Part shown: piece by piece, positions 41,488 through 50,500 of the stretch
How the letters are laid out: every line of letters begins with the position of its first letter
Numbering within the stretch: position 1 is the first letter of the stretch
Source: Acidimicrobiaceae bacterium
GTDB lineage: Bacteria; Actinomycetota; Acidimicrobiia; Acidimicrobiales; RAAP-2
DNA length: 64,000 bases
Reading direction: 5' to 3'
NCBI GenBank assembly: GCA_003162475.1
Contig: PMOI01000004.1
Span: forward strand, 138,078 to 202,077
The notes under the pieces: model-generated
What the model saw: only the letters and a program-made list of their open reading frames with translations
Databases searched by the model: none
Told to the model about the DNA's origin: nothing
Translations under genes and position numbers: made by a program

Positions 41488-42543
41488 ATGGCAACCGATG
41501 ATCGCGACAAGGCTCTCGAAGCTGCGCTCGGCCAGATTGAAAAGCAGTTCGGCAAGGGATCGATCATGCGCATGGGCGAGACCATGAACTTCAACATCGA
41601 GTCGATCCCCACGGGTGCCCTCGCGCTCGATATGGCGCTCGGCATTGGTGGGCTGCCCCGAGGTCGCGTCGTCGAACTCTACGGTCCCGAGTCCTCTGGT
41701 AAGTCAACGCTGGCGATGCACGTCGTCGCAGAAGCGCAGCGTAACGGCGGGGTGTGCGCGTACATCGACGCCGAGCACGCGATGGACCCGGTCTACGCAC
41801 GTGCTATTGGCGTGAACGTGGACGATCTCTTGATCAGCCAGCCCGACACTGGAGAACAGGCGCTCGAGATCGTAGACATGCTGATTCGTTCAGGTGCCTT
41901 GGACGTGATCGTCATCGACTCGGTGGCGGCGTTGACGCCGCGCGCGGAGATCGAAGGCGACATGGGCGACACTCACGTGGGTCTGCAGGCTCGCCTCATG
42001 AGCCAGGCGCTGCGCAAGTTGACCGGTGGTCTTTCGAAGTCCAACACCGTCGCGATCTTCATCAACCAGTTGCGCGAAAAAATCGGGGTCATGTACGGCT
42101 CACCTGAGGTAACCCCCGGTGGGCGCGCGCTTAAGTTCTACGCGTCGGTGCGCCTGGATATCCGACGTATCGAGTCCATCAAGGACGGCACCGAGATCGT
42201 CGGCAACCGCACGCGCGTGAAGGTCGTCAAGAACAAGTGCGCCGCCCCCTTTCGCCAAGCCGAGTTCGACATCATGTACGGCCAGGGCATCAGTCGTGAA
42301 GGCTCGGTACTCGACGTCGCCGTGGAGTTGGGCTTCGTGAAGAAAGCCGGTGCCTGGTTCACCTACGAAGGTGAGCAGATGGGTCAGGGCCGTGAGAACG
42401 TGAAGACGTTCCTGCGAGAGAACCCCCAGACCATGGCCGAGATCGATGAGCGCGTGCGTGCGCATTTGGCCAACGCGTTGGTGCCGGACGTGGTGGGATC
42501 CGCGGAGGGTCTCGACGTCGACACACCAATCAGTCTCGACTAA
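41488..42543 (+). CDS. recA: Recombinase RecA
   Basis: RecA forms filaments on single-stranded DNA for homologous recombination and triggers LexA self-cleavage. The 351-residue product has the standard blocks: [12 protein letters not shown], Walker [10 protein letters not shown], the L1 region [39 protein letters not shown] (L2 and the C-terminal side) and GREN near the end. ATG 41488 has AAGGAG 6 bases upstream; ATG 41464 in the same frame would add MTKNKETV and fits a leaderless start. No intein is present. recX, normally next to recA in actinobacteria, is missing; a convergent monooxygenase gene overlaps the recA stop by 4 bases. Confidence 0.98.
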   Translation: MATDDRDKALEAALGQIEKQFGKGSIMRMGETMNFNIESIPTGALALDMALGIGGLPRGRVVELYGPESSGKSTLAMHVVAEAQRNGGVCAYIDAEHAMDPVYARAIGVNVDDLLISQPDTGEQALEIVDMLIRSGALDVIVIDSVAALTPRAEIEGDMGDTHVGLQARLMSQALRKLTGGLSKSNTVAIFINQLREKIGVMYGSPEVTPGGRALKFYASVRLDIRRIESIKDGTEIVGNRTRVKVVKNKCAAPFRQAEFDIMYGQGISREGSVLDVAVELGFVKKAGAWFTYEGEQMGQGRENVKTFLRENPQTMAEIDERVRAHLANALVPDVVGSAEGLDVDTPISLD

Positions 42544-44006
42544 GAGACCTCGGACTTCTTCGACGTCGAGATCTTGTGGTCTCGCGGGTCGAAGTGGCGC
42601 GTGGCGGTTCGAAACTTGAAGGTGAAGTCGGGCCAGATCGTTGTGTTCACGCCGGCGTCGTTCAGGTACCAACTCGAGCACCCCATGTCCCACACCGTGC
42701 CGGGCAACTTGGCCTGGAGTTCGCGCGTCCAACGCGCGGCGATGTGCGCCTTGGGCTCAATCAGCGCGTCGTCGTCGAGCGCGACTCGCACCGCTTTCGT
42801 GACGTAGTTGAGCTGGCTTTCGAGCATGAAGATGATCGAGGAGTGCCCGAGCGCGGTGTTCGGTCCACCGAGCATGAAGAAGTTTGGGAAATCGGGGAAC
42901 GTCGTGCCCTTGTAGTTGGCGAGATTGCCGTGATAGGCGTTCGAGAGTGTTTCGCCCGTGGCGCCGTGAACCTTGGTGGCCATCGGGTTGTCGGTGACGA
43001 AGAAACCGGTCGCCATGATGAGGACGTCACACTCGTGCAGTGTGCCGTCGCTGGTTCGAACGCCCTTGGCCTCAATGGAGGTGATCGCGTCGGTCACGAG
43101 GGTGACGTTGTCGCGGGCGAATGCCGGGTAGAAGTCGTTGCTGATGAGTACGCGCTTGCACCCGAGGCGGTAGAGGGGTGTGAGCTTCTCGCGAAGGGAT
43201 TCGTCTTTGATCTGGCGCTCGAGGTGTTCGCGCGACATCGTCTCGGCCTTGGTCATGCGACGGGGGTCCTTCACGAAGCCCAGCACCATCAACTCGCGAC
43301 GCCAGTAACCCCAGGCGCGTACTAGGCGCTGCGCGAGTGGAAGAGTCGAGAAGACCTTCTTCGTCCTTTCGATGACGGGATGGCCGAGGTGGGGCAAGAT
43401 CCACGAGGGCGTGCGCTGAAAGACCTCGAGGGTGCTCACGATCGGAGCGATCTGGGGCACCGTTTGGACGGCACTCGCGCCCGTGCCGATAACGCCGACC
43501 CGCTTACCCGAGAGCTCAACGGCGTCGTCCCACTGGGCGGTGTGCATGATGGGACCGTCGAAGGTGTCCAGACCCTCGATCGCGGGGAGTCGGGGCTCGG
43601 CGAGACCGCCGGTGGCGAGAATGACGCACCGAGCGTCGTAGTCACCCTGTGATGTGGTGAGTCGCCACTGCTTCGATGACTCGTCGAAGGACACGTCGAG
43701 GACGTCGTGGTCGTACTTGATGAGGGGGCGCAGCTGATACTCGTCGGCCACGTCCTGGAGGTAGCGCCAGATCTCGGGCTGGTAGCTGTAGGTGTTGGTC
43801 CACTTTGGGTTGGGCGCGAAGGAGAACGAGTAGAGATTGCTCGCCACGTCACAGCGACACCCGGGATAGGTGTTGTCGCGCCACGTGCCGCCGAGGTCGT
43901 GGGCGCGCTCGAAGATCGACACGTTGGTCACACCCGCTTGGCGAAGTCGTATGGCCGCGCCAAGGCCCCCGAAGCCCGAGCCGATCACCGCGACGTCCAC
44001 CACCAT
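42540..44006 (-). CDS. Flavin-containing (Baeyer-Villiger-type) monooxygenase
   Basis: This 488-residue NAD(P)H/FAD-dependent monooxygenase has an N-terminal FAD site [15 protein letters not shown], the Baeyer-Villiger fingerprint [13 protein letters not shown] (F-x-G-x3-H-x3-W-D), the NADPH-site Rossmann motif [17 protein letters not shown], and [10 protein letters not shown] near residue 330. Such enzymes turn ketones into esters or lactones, or oxidise heteroatoms. It is divergent from the acyltransferase-MFS pair with about 58 bases between the starts, each with a TAGCGT box. Substrate unknown. Confidence 0.92.
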   Translation of the reverse strand: MVVDVAVIGSGFGGLGAAIRLRQAGVTNVSIFERAHDLGGTWRDNTYPGCRCDVASNLYSFSFAPNPKWTNTYSYQPEIWRYLQDVADEYQLRPLIKYDHDVLDVSFDESSKQWRLTTSQGDYDARCVILATGGLAEPRLPAIEGLDTFDGPIMHTAQWDDAVELSGKRVGVIGTGASAVQTVPQIAPIVSTLEVFQRTPSWILPHLGHPVIERTKKVFSTLPLAQRLVRAWGYWRRELMVLGFVKDPRRMTKAETMSREHLERQIKDESLREKLTPLYRLGCKRVLISNDFYPAFARDNVTLVTDAITSIEAKGVRTSDGTLHECDVLIMATGFFVTDNPMATKVHGATGETLSNAYHGNLANYKGTTFPDFPNFFMLGGPNTALGHSSIIFMLESQLNYVTKAVRVALDDDALIEPKAHIAARWTRELQAKLPGTVWDMGCSSWYLNDAGVNTTIWPDFTFKFRTATRHFDPRDHKISTSKKSEVS

Positions 44007-44012
44007 TCTCGA

Positions 44013-44018
44013 ACGCTA
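44013..44018 (-). promoter_or_regulatory. -10 box of leaderless promoter for the flavin monooxygenase
   Basis: Minus-strand TAGCGT, 6 bases, ATG at 44006; a mirror of the box at 44052 for the divergent gene. Confidence 0.5.
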
Positions 44019-44051
44019 CACAAGCCTCACTACGTGCGTGCGCGGCGGCGG

Positions 44052-44057
44052 TAGCGT
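44052..44057 (+). promoter_or_regulatory. -10 box of leaderless promoter for the hexapeptide acyltransferase
   Basis: TAGCGT, 7 bases, GTG at 44065. Neighbouring GTGs at 44056 and 44062 fit the spacing less well. Confidence 0.45.
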
Positions 44058-44064
44058 GACCGTG

Positions 44065-44703
44065 GTGGGTTTCCGTCTTCAGTTTCGTCGCTTCCTGGGT
44101 TCATGGGTACGACGGTGGCGTCGCTACCTCAACGAGGTCGCGATCGTCGGGCCCAACGACGACTACGCGAGCTCGTTCTTCTACTTCGGACACCACGCGG
44201 CCCTCATGGCCCCCCAGGGCGTGATCTACAACGAGCGCTACCTCTCCATCGGTGACGACACCCTCATCGGCCCCAACGTCTGTCTCACGGCGGGTATCAA
44301 CGGCGAGCAGGAGATGCTCGCCACGCCGACCGTCCTCATTGGTCGCCACTGTGTCATTGGGCGCGGTTCGCACATAATTGGTCACTGGTCCATCGAACTC
44401 GGTGACGACATCCAAACGGGACCCTACGTCTACATCACGGACCAGAACCACTCCTACGAGGACGTCGACGAACCCGTGGGCTGGCAAACTCCGAGCGAGG
44501 GGACCGTGAAGATCGGCTCGGGGAGTTGGCTCGGCGCGAACGTGGTCATCCTGCCCGGTACGACCTTGGGCAAGAACACCACCGTCGCCGCCGGCGCGGT
44601 GGTGCGCGGTACGTTCCCCGACCACGTGGTCTTGGGAGGTGTGCCGGCGAAGGTGCTCCGCCACTACAGCCCGAGCGAGGGCTGGCTCGCGGGCCCGGCG
44701 TGA
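44065..44703 (+). CDS. Hexapeptide-repeat (left-handed beta-helix) acyltransferase
   Basis: The 212-residue protein carries the imperfect hexapeptide repeats of the LbH family: LSIGDDTLIGPNVCLTAG, VLIGRHCVIGRGSHIIG, then the catalytic-loop region GPYVYITDQNHSYEDVDEPV with an active-site His, and VKIGSGSWLGANVVILPGTTLGKNTTVAAGAVV. The ending PDHVVLGGVPAKVLRHY is typical of maltose/serine/sugar O-acetyltransferases. The N-terminal 25 residues are basic and amphipathic. The MFS gene starts inside its stop codon (GTGA). Acceptor unknown. Confidence 0.9.
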   Translation: MGFRLQFRRFLGSWVRRWRRYLNEVAIVGPNDDYASSFFYFGHHAALMAPQGVIYNERYLSIGDDTLIGPNVCLTAGINGEQEMLATPTVLIGRHCVIGRGSHIIGHWSIELGDDIQTGPYVYITDQNHSYEDVDEPVGWQTPSEGTVKIGSGSWLGANVVILPGTTLGKNTTVAAGAVVRGTFPDHVVLGGVPAKVLRHYSPSEGWLAGPA

Positions 44704-45977
44704 GCCAAGGGTTCTTCGGTATTGACCTCACGCCGCTTCGCGTCTCGAAGCAGTATCGCCGTCTCTACACCGCGGGGTTCATCACGGCGCTCGGCAGTCA
44801 GGCCACGTTCGTCGCCGTGCCCTTTCAGTTGAAGCAACTGACGCACTCGACCCTCGCCGTGGGGGCCATTGGTCTCGTCGAATTGGCCCCACTCGTCGTC
44901 TTCGGTCTCTACGGCGGGGTGCTCGCGGACCGTCTCAATCGCCGCCGCCTCATCATTTCAATGGAAGTGACCTTGATGGTCACGACGATGATGCTCGTCG
45001 TCAACGCGTTGCTCGCGCACCCCCTGGTGTGGATCCTCTACCTCGACGCCGCGATCGCCGCGGCCGCCTCGAGCCTCCAACGTCCGAGCATCGAGGCGCT
45101 CAATCAGCTCTTCGTGTCGCACCAACTGCAGCGCTCCGCTTCGATGCTCGCGAACGTGCGCTTCACCACGGCCTCCATCATTGGTCCGGCCCTCGGAGGT
45201 CTCGCGGCCGTGGCCTTCGGGCCGGGCTCGGTCTACGTCGCGAACGTCGTGACCTTCACGTTCTCGGTGTTGCTGCTCCTCACCCTGCACGCCACGCCGC
45301 CGCAGTTGTCGTCGAGCGTGAGCGACGTCGCGGCACTTCGAGACGGACTTCGCTACGCTCGCAGCCGTCCCGACATCGTGGGCACGTACATCATCGACCT
45401 GCTGGCCATGATCTTGGCCTTTCCCGTCGTGATGCTGCCCTTCGTGGCGACGCGCTTTCACGAGCACTACGCGCTGGCCATCCTCTACACCGGGCTGCCG
45501 GCCGGGGCCTTGATCGCGACCTTGACCTCGCGCTGGACGCGCCACGTTCACCGCTACGGTCGCGCGGTCGTGCTCTCGGCCGCGCTGTGGGGACTCGGTA
45601 TTGCGCTCTTTGGCTTCTCGTCGTCGCTGTGGCTGGTGCTCCTGGGGCTCGCCATCGGTGGCGGGGCCGACTCAGTGAGCGGCATCTTTCGCTCCACCAT
45701 GTGGAACGAGTCCATCCCGCCCGAGGTGCGGGGTCGCATGGCCGGCATCGAGATGATCTCCTACTCGCTCGGTCCGACGGCCGGTCAGTTTCGTGCGGGC
45801 GTGATGGCCGCGTGGACGTCGTTGCGCTTCTCGCTCACCTTCGGCGGACTCGCGTGCACGGGGTCGGTGGCGGTGGTGACCGCGGCGCTGCCCTCGCTCT
45901 GGAGTTTTGACGCGAGGACCGACGAGCACGTCGCGGAAGTGCGCGCGCTACGCGAGATGGACGGAAACGCAGCGTAG
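44700..45977 (+). CDS. MFS transporter (EntS/MFS_3-like)
   Basis: This 425-residue major-facilitator protein has about 12 helices. The MFS signature after helix 2 is GLYGGVLADRLNRRRLI, with a degenerate repeat in the second half (SRWTRHVHRYGR). Length and N-terminus (QYRRLYTAGFITALGSQATFVAVPFQL) fit the EntS-like group of exporters for siderophores, macrolides or lipophilic metabolites. GTG 44700 overlaps the stop of the acyltransferase gene by 4 bases, so the two are co-translated; an acylated metabolite being exported is a reasonable inference. Confidence 0.9.
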   Translation: MSQGFFGIDLTPLRVSKQYRRLYTAGFITALGSQATFVAVPFQLKQLTHSTLAVGAIGLVELAPLVVFGLYGGVLADRLNRRRLIISMEVTLMVTTMMLVVNALLAHPLVWILYLDAAIAAAASSLQRPSIEALNQLFVSHQLQRSASMLANVRFTTASIIGPALGGLAAVAFGPGSVYVANVVTFTFSVLLLLTLHATPPQLSSSVSDVAALRDGLRYARSRPDIVGTYIIDLLAMILAFPVVMLPFVATRFHEHYALAILYTGLPAGALIATLTSRWTRHVHRYGRAVVLSAALWGLGIALFGFSSSLWLVLLGLAIGGGADSVSGIFRSTMWNESIPPEVRGRMAGIEMISYSLGPTAGQFRAGVMAAWTSLRFSLTFGGLACTGSVAVVTAALPSLWSFDARTDEHVAEVRALREMDGNAA

Positions 45978-45999
45978 GGGATCGTTTCAAACCTCTACG
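45973..45999 (+). terminator. Hairpin at the end of the MFS gene, overlapping the serB -10 box
   Basis: CGTAGGGG (45973-45980) can pair with CCTCTACG (45992-45999) with one G-U pair and an 11-base loop. The left arm covers the MFS stop codon; the right arm enters the TACGCT promoter box of serB. Confidence 0.35.
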
Positions 46000-46001
46000 C
46001 T
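45996..46001 (+). promoter_or_regulatory. -10 box of leaderless promoter for serB
   Basis: TACGCT, 6 bases, ATG at 46008. Confidence 0.5.
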
Positions 46002-46007
46002 TGATTC

Positions 46008-47189
46008 ATGTCTCACTCAACGTTCCTCGTCACCGTGAGCGGGCCCGATCGCATGGGCGTCGGCGCGGAACTCTTTCGCGCGCTGCACGCCCTCGAGGGC
46101 GACGACGTGCGTCTGATGGACGTGGCCCAGATCACTATTCGCGGCACGTTGGTGCTCTGCGCTGAAGTCAGTAGTGAAGCCGCACTGACTCACGAGTCAC
46201 TGATGGCCTCACTGCAAGAGACCAGTATTGAGGGCGACGGCATGTCGTTCCACGTGGAAGAAGTGGTCCCGAAGGACGAGGTCGACGGCAGAAGACTCCT
46301 GGTGACGTTGCTGGCGCCCCAGATCACGGCCCGTCAACTCGAGAGCGTGTTCGACGCGATCGCCGCCAGTGGCGCGACGTGTGAGCGCATTGTCCACCTC
46401 GCGAGTTACCCCGTCGACTGTTACGAACTCATCGTCATTGGCCCGAGTCACCCGTTGCTTCGCGCGTCAATGACACTGGTCGCGAAAGAGAACGGCCTCG
46501 ACCTCGCGGTCCAACGCGCGGGCCTGCACCGTCGAGCGAAGCACCTCGTCGTGATGGATGCCGACTCGACGTTGTTGCAAGACGAAGTCATCGACCTCCT
46601 CGGAGAGGCCTCGGGTCGCGCCGAGGAGGTGTCCGCGATCACGAGGTCCGCGATGGACGGCGAGATCGACTTCGCCGAGGCGCTGCGACGTCGGGTCGAG
46701 CTCTTAGCGGGGTTGCCAGCCAGTGTGCTCGATGACGTTCGTGCAAAACTGCGCCTCGCGCCCGGGGCGCGCACGCTGGTGCGCACCCTGCAACGTCTCG
46801 GCTACGTGCCGGCCGTGGTGTCGGGGGGCTTCGTGGAAGTGCTGGCGCCGCTCCTCGCTGAGCTCGACGTCACGTACTTCGAAGCCAACCAACTCGAGAT
46901 CAAGGACGGTGTCCTCACCGGACGTGTCGTGGGCGAAATCCTCGACCGCGCGGGCAAGGCCCGCGCCCTGCGCCACTTCGCGGCCGAGGTGGGCGTGCCT
47001 CTCGAACAGACCGTCGCCGTGGGCGACGGCGCGAACGACATCGACATGCTCTCGGTCGCGGGACTGGGCATTGCCTTTAACGCCAAAGCCCTCGTCCAAG
47101 AGCACGCCGACACTGCGCTCTCGGTTCCGTATCTCGACGCCGTGCTTTACTTCCTGGGCATCAGTCGCGAGGAGATCGAGACCGTCTAA
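46008..47189 (+). CDS. serB: Phosphoserine phosphatase SerB
   Basis: SerB releases serine from phosphoserine, the last step of serine synthesis. The 393-residue form has two N-terminal ACT domains (about 1-90 and 95-172), the mycobacterial-type layout allowing allosteric control by serine. The HAD-phosphatase domain (about 178-390) has VVMDADSTLLQDE with nucleophile Asp184 and acid/base Asp186, VVSGGFVEVL (motif II Ser), a conserved Lys in DRAGKARAL, and AVGDGANDIDML (motif IV). Confidence 0.96.
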   Translation: MSHSTFLVTVSGPDRMGVGAELFRALHALEGDDVRLMDVAQITIRGTLVLCAEVSSEAALTHESLMASLQETSIEGDGMSFHVEEVVPKDEVDGRRLLVTLLAPQITARQLESVFDAIAASGATCERIVHLASYPVDCYELIVIGPSHPLLRASMTLVAKENGLDLAVQRAGLHRRAKHLVVMDADSTLLQDEVIDLLGEASGRAEEVSAITRSAMDGEIDFAEALRRRVELLAGLPASVLDDVRAKLRLAPGARTLVRTLQRLGYVPAVVSGGFVEVLAPLLAELDVTYFEANQLEIKDGVLTGRVVGEILDRAGKARALRHFAAEVGVPLEQTVAVGDGANDIDMLSVAGLGIAFNAKALVQEHADTALSVPYLDAVLYFLGISREEIETV

Positions 47190-47262
47190 CGCCCCACGAA
47201 GTGCGGTTTTCTCGGGCGTTACCAGGTAGTAATGTCGGCTGTGAATCGACGTGGGGGGAAAC

Positions 47263-47463
47263 GTGAAGGTTGTCATTGACGCCGATCTTTGTCAGGGTCA
47301 GGGTCGCTGCTTCTCCATTGCGCCGAGCATCTTCAACTTTGACGATCTCGGCAACGGCTTCGTCATCGGCGACGGCGAGCTCAGCCCTGAGACGATTGAT
47401 CTCGCACGTCTGGCCCAGGCGAACTGCCCTGAGCACGCCATCTTCATAGAGGAGTCATCGTGA
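47263..47463 (+). CDS. 3Fe-4S-type ferredoxin, redox partner for the P450s
   Basis: The 66-residue ferredoxin has the pattern CQGQGRC near residue 12 with the second group ANCPEHAI near the C-terminus. Thus three ligand Cys are present (Cys-x5-Cys...Cys-Pro), the actinobacterial P450-partner type with a 3Fe-4S cluster. GTG 47263 is preceded by a G-rich GGGGGGAAA ribosome-binding site; a TAATGT hexamer at 47230-47235 would give a short leader. The P450 gene overlaps its stop by 4 bases (GTGA), so both are coupled. It should carry electrons from an unseen reductase. Confidence 0.92.
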   Translation: MKVVIDADLCQGQGRCFSIAPSIFNFDDLGNGFVIGDGELSPETIDLARLAQANCPEHAIFIEESS

Positions 47464-48668
47464 CCGACAAGCCACCCGTCCTCGACTTCGCCACCGACTT
47501 CGATCACACCGACCCCGAGTGGGTGAGTGACCCCTATCCGATTTGGGAGGACCTGCGTCAGCGTTGCCCCGTCGCCCACACCGATCGATTCGGCGGCGCG
47601 TGGTTTCCCGCGACGCACGCCGGCGTCTCGGCGATCGCGAAGGACACGGTGAATTTCACCAGTCGCGACGTCATCGTGCACGAGGGTCGACCGACCGAAG
47701 AAGATCTTCCGGCGCCTATTGGCCTCGCCCCGCCCATCACGTCGGACCCACCCTTTCACCAGATCGCGCGAAAGTTGATCCTGCCGGCCTTTTCACCCGG
47801 CGTCGTCAACGCGCTCGAGCCGCAAATTCGTGCCCTTTGCAATAGTCTGCTCGACGACATCATCACCGAGGGGGTCGTCAACGCGTCGATGAACTACGCG
47901 CGTCTCATTCCGCCGTCGGTCATTCGCGAGATGCTCGGCTTTCCCGCAGAGGACATGGACATCTTCATCAGGTGCGTGCACGTCATCACCGAATCAATTG
48001 ACCGTCCCGAAGAGGAGCGCATCGAGTTGTTCGCTCCGGTCGAGGAGTACTTTCGCACCAAGATCGAAGAACACATGGAGAACCCCCGTGATGACCTGAC
48101 GTCGTTCCTGCTGAACGCCGAGATCAACGGTGAGAAGCTCGCCGTCGAACACGTCTTCGGCACGATGGTCTTGATCCTCGTCGCCGGCATCGACACCACG
48201 TGGGGGGCGATCGGTGCGTCACTCTGGCACCTCGCCCAGCACCCCGACGACTTGGCACGTCTCGTCAACGAGCCGGACCTTATGCCGGTCGCAATCGAAG
48301 AGTTCCTACGTTTCTACGCGCCCGTGACGATGGCGCGCCTCGTGAAGGCCGACATGGACTACTTGGGATGCCCCATGAAGGAGTACGACTGGATCCTTCT
48401 CGGGTTTCCGGCGGCGAATCGTGACCCCGTCGTCTTCAAGGACGCGGACAAGTTCATCATCGACCGCGCGGAGAATCGACACGTGGCCTTCGGTCTCGGC
48501 ATCCATCGCTGCATCGGATCGAACCTGGCGCGCCTCGAACTGCGTGTCGCCATCGAAGAGTTCATCAAGCGCTACCCCAAATTCGAACTCGAGAACAAGG
48601 ACGACGTCACTTGGGCCCAAGGTCAAATCCGTGGTCCGAGGAATCTCCCGCTACGAATCTTGAGCTGA
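47460..48668 (+). CDS. Cytochrome P450, first of a tandem pair
   Basis: The 402-residue soluble P450 has the I-helix oxygen-activation motif LVAGIDTTWGAIG, the heme-binding block AFGLGIHRCIGSNLAR with axial Cys351, and the family E-x-x-R in the region preceding it (EEFLRFYAPVTMARLV). Its N-terminal phrase WVSDPYPIWEDLRQRCPVAH recurs almost unchanged in the following gene, showing a recent tandem duplication. It starts inside the stop of the ferredoxin gene. Substrate unknown; isoprenoid, fatty acid or steroid substrates are all possible. Confidence 0.95.
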   Translation: MTDKPPVLDFATDFDHTDPEWVSDPYPIWEDLRQRCPVAHTDRFGGAWFPATHAGVSAIAKDTVNFTSRDVIVHEGRPTEEDLPAPIGLAPPITSDPPFHQIARKLILPAFSPGVVNALEPQIRALCNSLLDDIITEGVVNASMNYARLIPPSVIREMLGFPAEDMDIFIRCVHVITESIDRPEEERIELFAPVEEYFRTKIEEHMENPRDDLTSFLLNAEINGEKLAVEHVFGTMVLILVAGIDTTWGAIGASLWHLAQHPDDLARLVNEPDLMPVAIEEFLRFYAPVTMARLVKADMDYLGCPMKEYDWILLGFPAANRDPVVFKDADKFIIDRAENRHVAFGLGIHRCIGSNLARLELRVAIEEFIKRYPKFELENKDDVTWAQGQIRGPRNLPLRILS

Positions 48669-48671
48669 GTC

Positions 48672-49904
48672 GTGTCCGTAGACGCCGAGGCGAACGCCGA
48701 CGCCAAACTTCCGGTCGTCGATTTCGCCGTCGACTGGGATCACACCGATTCCGCGTGGGTGAGTGATCCCTATCCGATTTGGGACGACCTGCGCCAGCGT
48801 TGTCCCGTCGCGCACACCGATCGCTACGCCGGAGGCTGGTTTCCGACGACGCACGAGATGGTCGCGGAGATCGCCAACGACACCGAGCACTTCACCAGTC
48901 GAATGGTGGTCGTCACCAACAACAAGTTCCCGCCGAACGCGCCGCCGGCGCCCATGGGTGGCGCGCCACCCATCACGTCGGACCCACCCTTTCACCAGTT
49001 CGCTCGACGTCTGATCCTGCCCGCCTTCGCGCCGGGTCCGGTGAACGCCCTCGAGGGTCAGGTGCGCGCGCTCTGCACGAAGCACCTCGACGCGCTGGGC
49101 GACGTGAAGGAGTTCGACGCGGGCGCGAGCTACGCCCAGTACATCTCGCCGGGCGTCATCGCCAAGATGTTGGGTTTTCCCGAAGCCGACGAGGATCGCT
49201 TTCGCGACTTCGTCCACGTGGTGCTCGACCTCGTGGACCTAGCGCCCGAGGAGCGTGGACCACTCTTCTTGCCCATGGCCGAGTACTTCAACACCCAGAT
49301 CGAAGATCACGTCGCGCACCCGCGCGACGACTTCACGAGCTATCTGTTGAACGTCGAGTTCAACGGCAAGAAGTTGGCGCTCGAGCACGTGCGCGGCACC
49401 ATGGTCTTGACCCTGGTGGCGGGGATCGACACCACGTGGTCGGCGATCGGCTCGTCGATCTGGCACCTCGCCCAACACCCCGAGGACCTCGCGCGACTCG
49501 TCAACGATCCCGCGTTGATGCCCGTCGCGGTTGAAGAGTTCCTGCGCTTCTACGCGCCGGTGACGATGGCGCGTCTCGTGAAGGAAGACCTCGACTTTCA
49601 CGGCTGCCCCATGAAGAAGGACGACTGGGTACTTCTCGGCTTCCCGGCGGCGAACCGAGATCCCGAGGCCTTCGTCGACGCCAACGCGTTCATCATCGAT
49701 CGCGCCGTGAATCGTCACGCGGCCTTCGGGCTCGGTATTCACCGCTGCGTCGGATCGAACCTGGCGCGTATGGAGCTACGCGTTGCGTTGGAGGAGTTCA
49801 TCGCGCGCTATCCGACTTTCGAACTGGCTGACCCCTCTGGCGTCACGTGGGCGCCGGGACAAGTTCGTGGACCACGACGGATTCCTCTTCGGATCAACGC
49901 TTAG
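48672..49904 (+). CDS. Cytochrome P450, second of a tandem pair
   Basis: The 410-residue paralogue of the preceding P450 is separated from it by only 3 bases. It keeps the I-helix motif LVAGIDTTWSAIG, the EEFLRFYAPVTMARLV region and heme block AFGLGIHRCVGSNLAR with axial Cys359. The N-terminus is almost superimposable (WVSDPYPIWDDLRQRCPVAH), whereas the B-C region after about residue 75 diverges (for instance NNKFPPNAPPAP here), the part that usually sets substrate choice. Both probably share the upstream ferredoxin. Confidence 0.95.
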   Translation: MSVDAEANADAKLPVVDFAVDWDHTDSAWVSDPYPIWDDLRQRCPVAHTDRYAGGWFPTTHEMVAEIANDTEHFTSRMVVVTNNKFPPNAPPAPMGGAPPITSDPPFHQFARRLILPAFAPGPVNALEGQVRALCTKHLDALGDVKEFDAGASYAQYISPGVIAKMLGFPEADEDRFRDFVHVVLDLVDLAPEERGPLFLPMAEYFNTQIEDHVAHPRDDFTSYLLNVEFNGKKLALEHVRGTMVLTLVAGIDTTWSAIGSSIWHLAQHPEDLARLVNDPALMPVAVEEFLRFYAPVTMARLVKEDLDFHGCPMKKDDWVLLGFPAANRDPEAFVDANAFIIDRAVNRHAAFGLGIHRCVGSNLARMELRVALEEFIARYPTFELADPSGVTWAPGQVRGPRRIPLRINA

Positions 49905-49928
49905 CGACCCGAAGAGGAATCCGTCGAG

Positions 49929-50114
49929 CTACGCCGCGCGGACGATGACGGGGGCGACAACCTTGTCGACCTCGACGGGCGAACCGTTCGCGAGGCGTAG
50001 AGCATGTTCGTGATGTGCCGCCCGATTCGCACGTACACCCATCACGAGCGGAACGAAAATGACCGCCAACGCGAGGGGCACTAGGACGATACTGAGTAAC
50101 AGGATCAACATCAT
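49929..50114 (-). CDS. Small membrane protein (61 residues)
   Basis: The product starts MMLILLLSIVLVPLALAVIF, a strong membrane helix of about 28 residues, followed by a polar tail with VRANRAAHHEHALRLANG. An AAGGAG ribosome-binding site lies 7 bases before ATG 50114, good support for a real gene and unlike the leaderless pattern of many neighbours. Longer upstream starts are not supported. It is convergent to the P450 pair. No family could be named. Confidence 0.7.
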   Translation of the reverse strand: MMLILLLSIVLVPLALAVIFVPLVMGVRANRAAHHEHALRLANGSPVEVDKVVAPVIVRAA

Positions 50115-50182
50115 GGTTTTACTCCTTGCTTTGTCGTACGCCGAAACTTTTCCGGGCACGAACACAACGTAGAGAGCGAAGT

Positions 50183-50188
50183 TAAGTT
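50183..50188 (+). promoter_or_regulatory. -10 box of leaderless promoter for a small basic protein
   Basis: TAAGTT, 6 bases, ATG at 50195. It is the main evidence for the following small gene. Confidence 0.45.
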
Positions 50189-50194
50189 CCACGT

Positions 50195-50383
50195 ATGGAA
50201 ACACCAAAGGTCCTCTCAATCTTTCGTGACGAGAAGATGACGAAGAGACACGACGGGTACTCGCTTCGAGATTTCGCTCCACGACGTTGGCGTCAACGCG
50301 TCAGTGCGCGCCCGAAGTTAACGCGTGCACAAGCTCAGTTGTCACGGTGTGTTCGCTCGCGCGACACGTCAACGAGTTCTTAG
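50195..50383 (+). CDS. Small, strongly basic protein (62 residues), tentative
   Basis: This frame lies in an otherwise gene-free stretch between 50115 and 50500. It encodes a 62-residue, Arg-rich protein (SLRDFAPRRWRQRVSARPK in the middle) with no membrane helix, one Cys and a Ser/Thr-rich end. A TAAGTT box 6 bases before the ATG matches the leaderless pattern, but composition alone would not prove coding. The high charge suggests nucleic-acid binding or a ribosome-associated role, which is a guess. The rest of the stretch (50384-50500) shows nothing else. Confidence 0.45.
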   Translation: METPKVLSIFRDEKMTKRHDGYSLRDFAPRRWRQRVSARPKLTRAQAQLSRCVRSRDTSTSS

Positions 50384-50500
50384 GAAAAGTTGAAAGTGCA
50401 CGAGTTCACATTTACTAGGGACAGTTGAACGCGTGAACGATTACTTCATGCGCACGAACACGAGACGCGCTAATGTCGCGACTTGTTTTTGCGACGCTCT

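Noticed and set aside
41464..42543. recA intein or broken recA
   Set aside because: All RecA motifs are continuous in a 351-residue frame of normal size.
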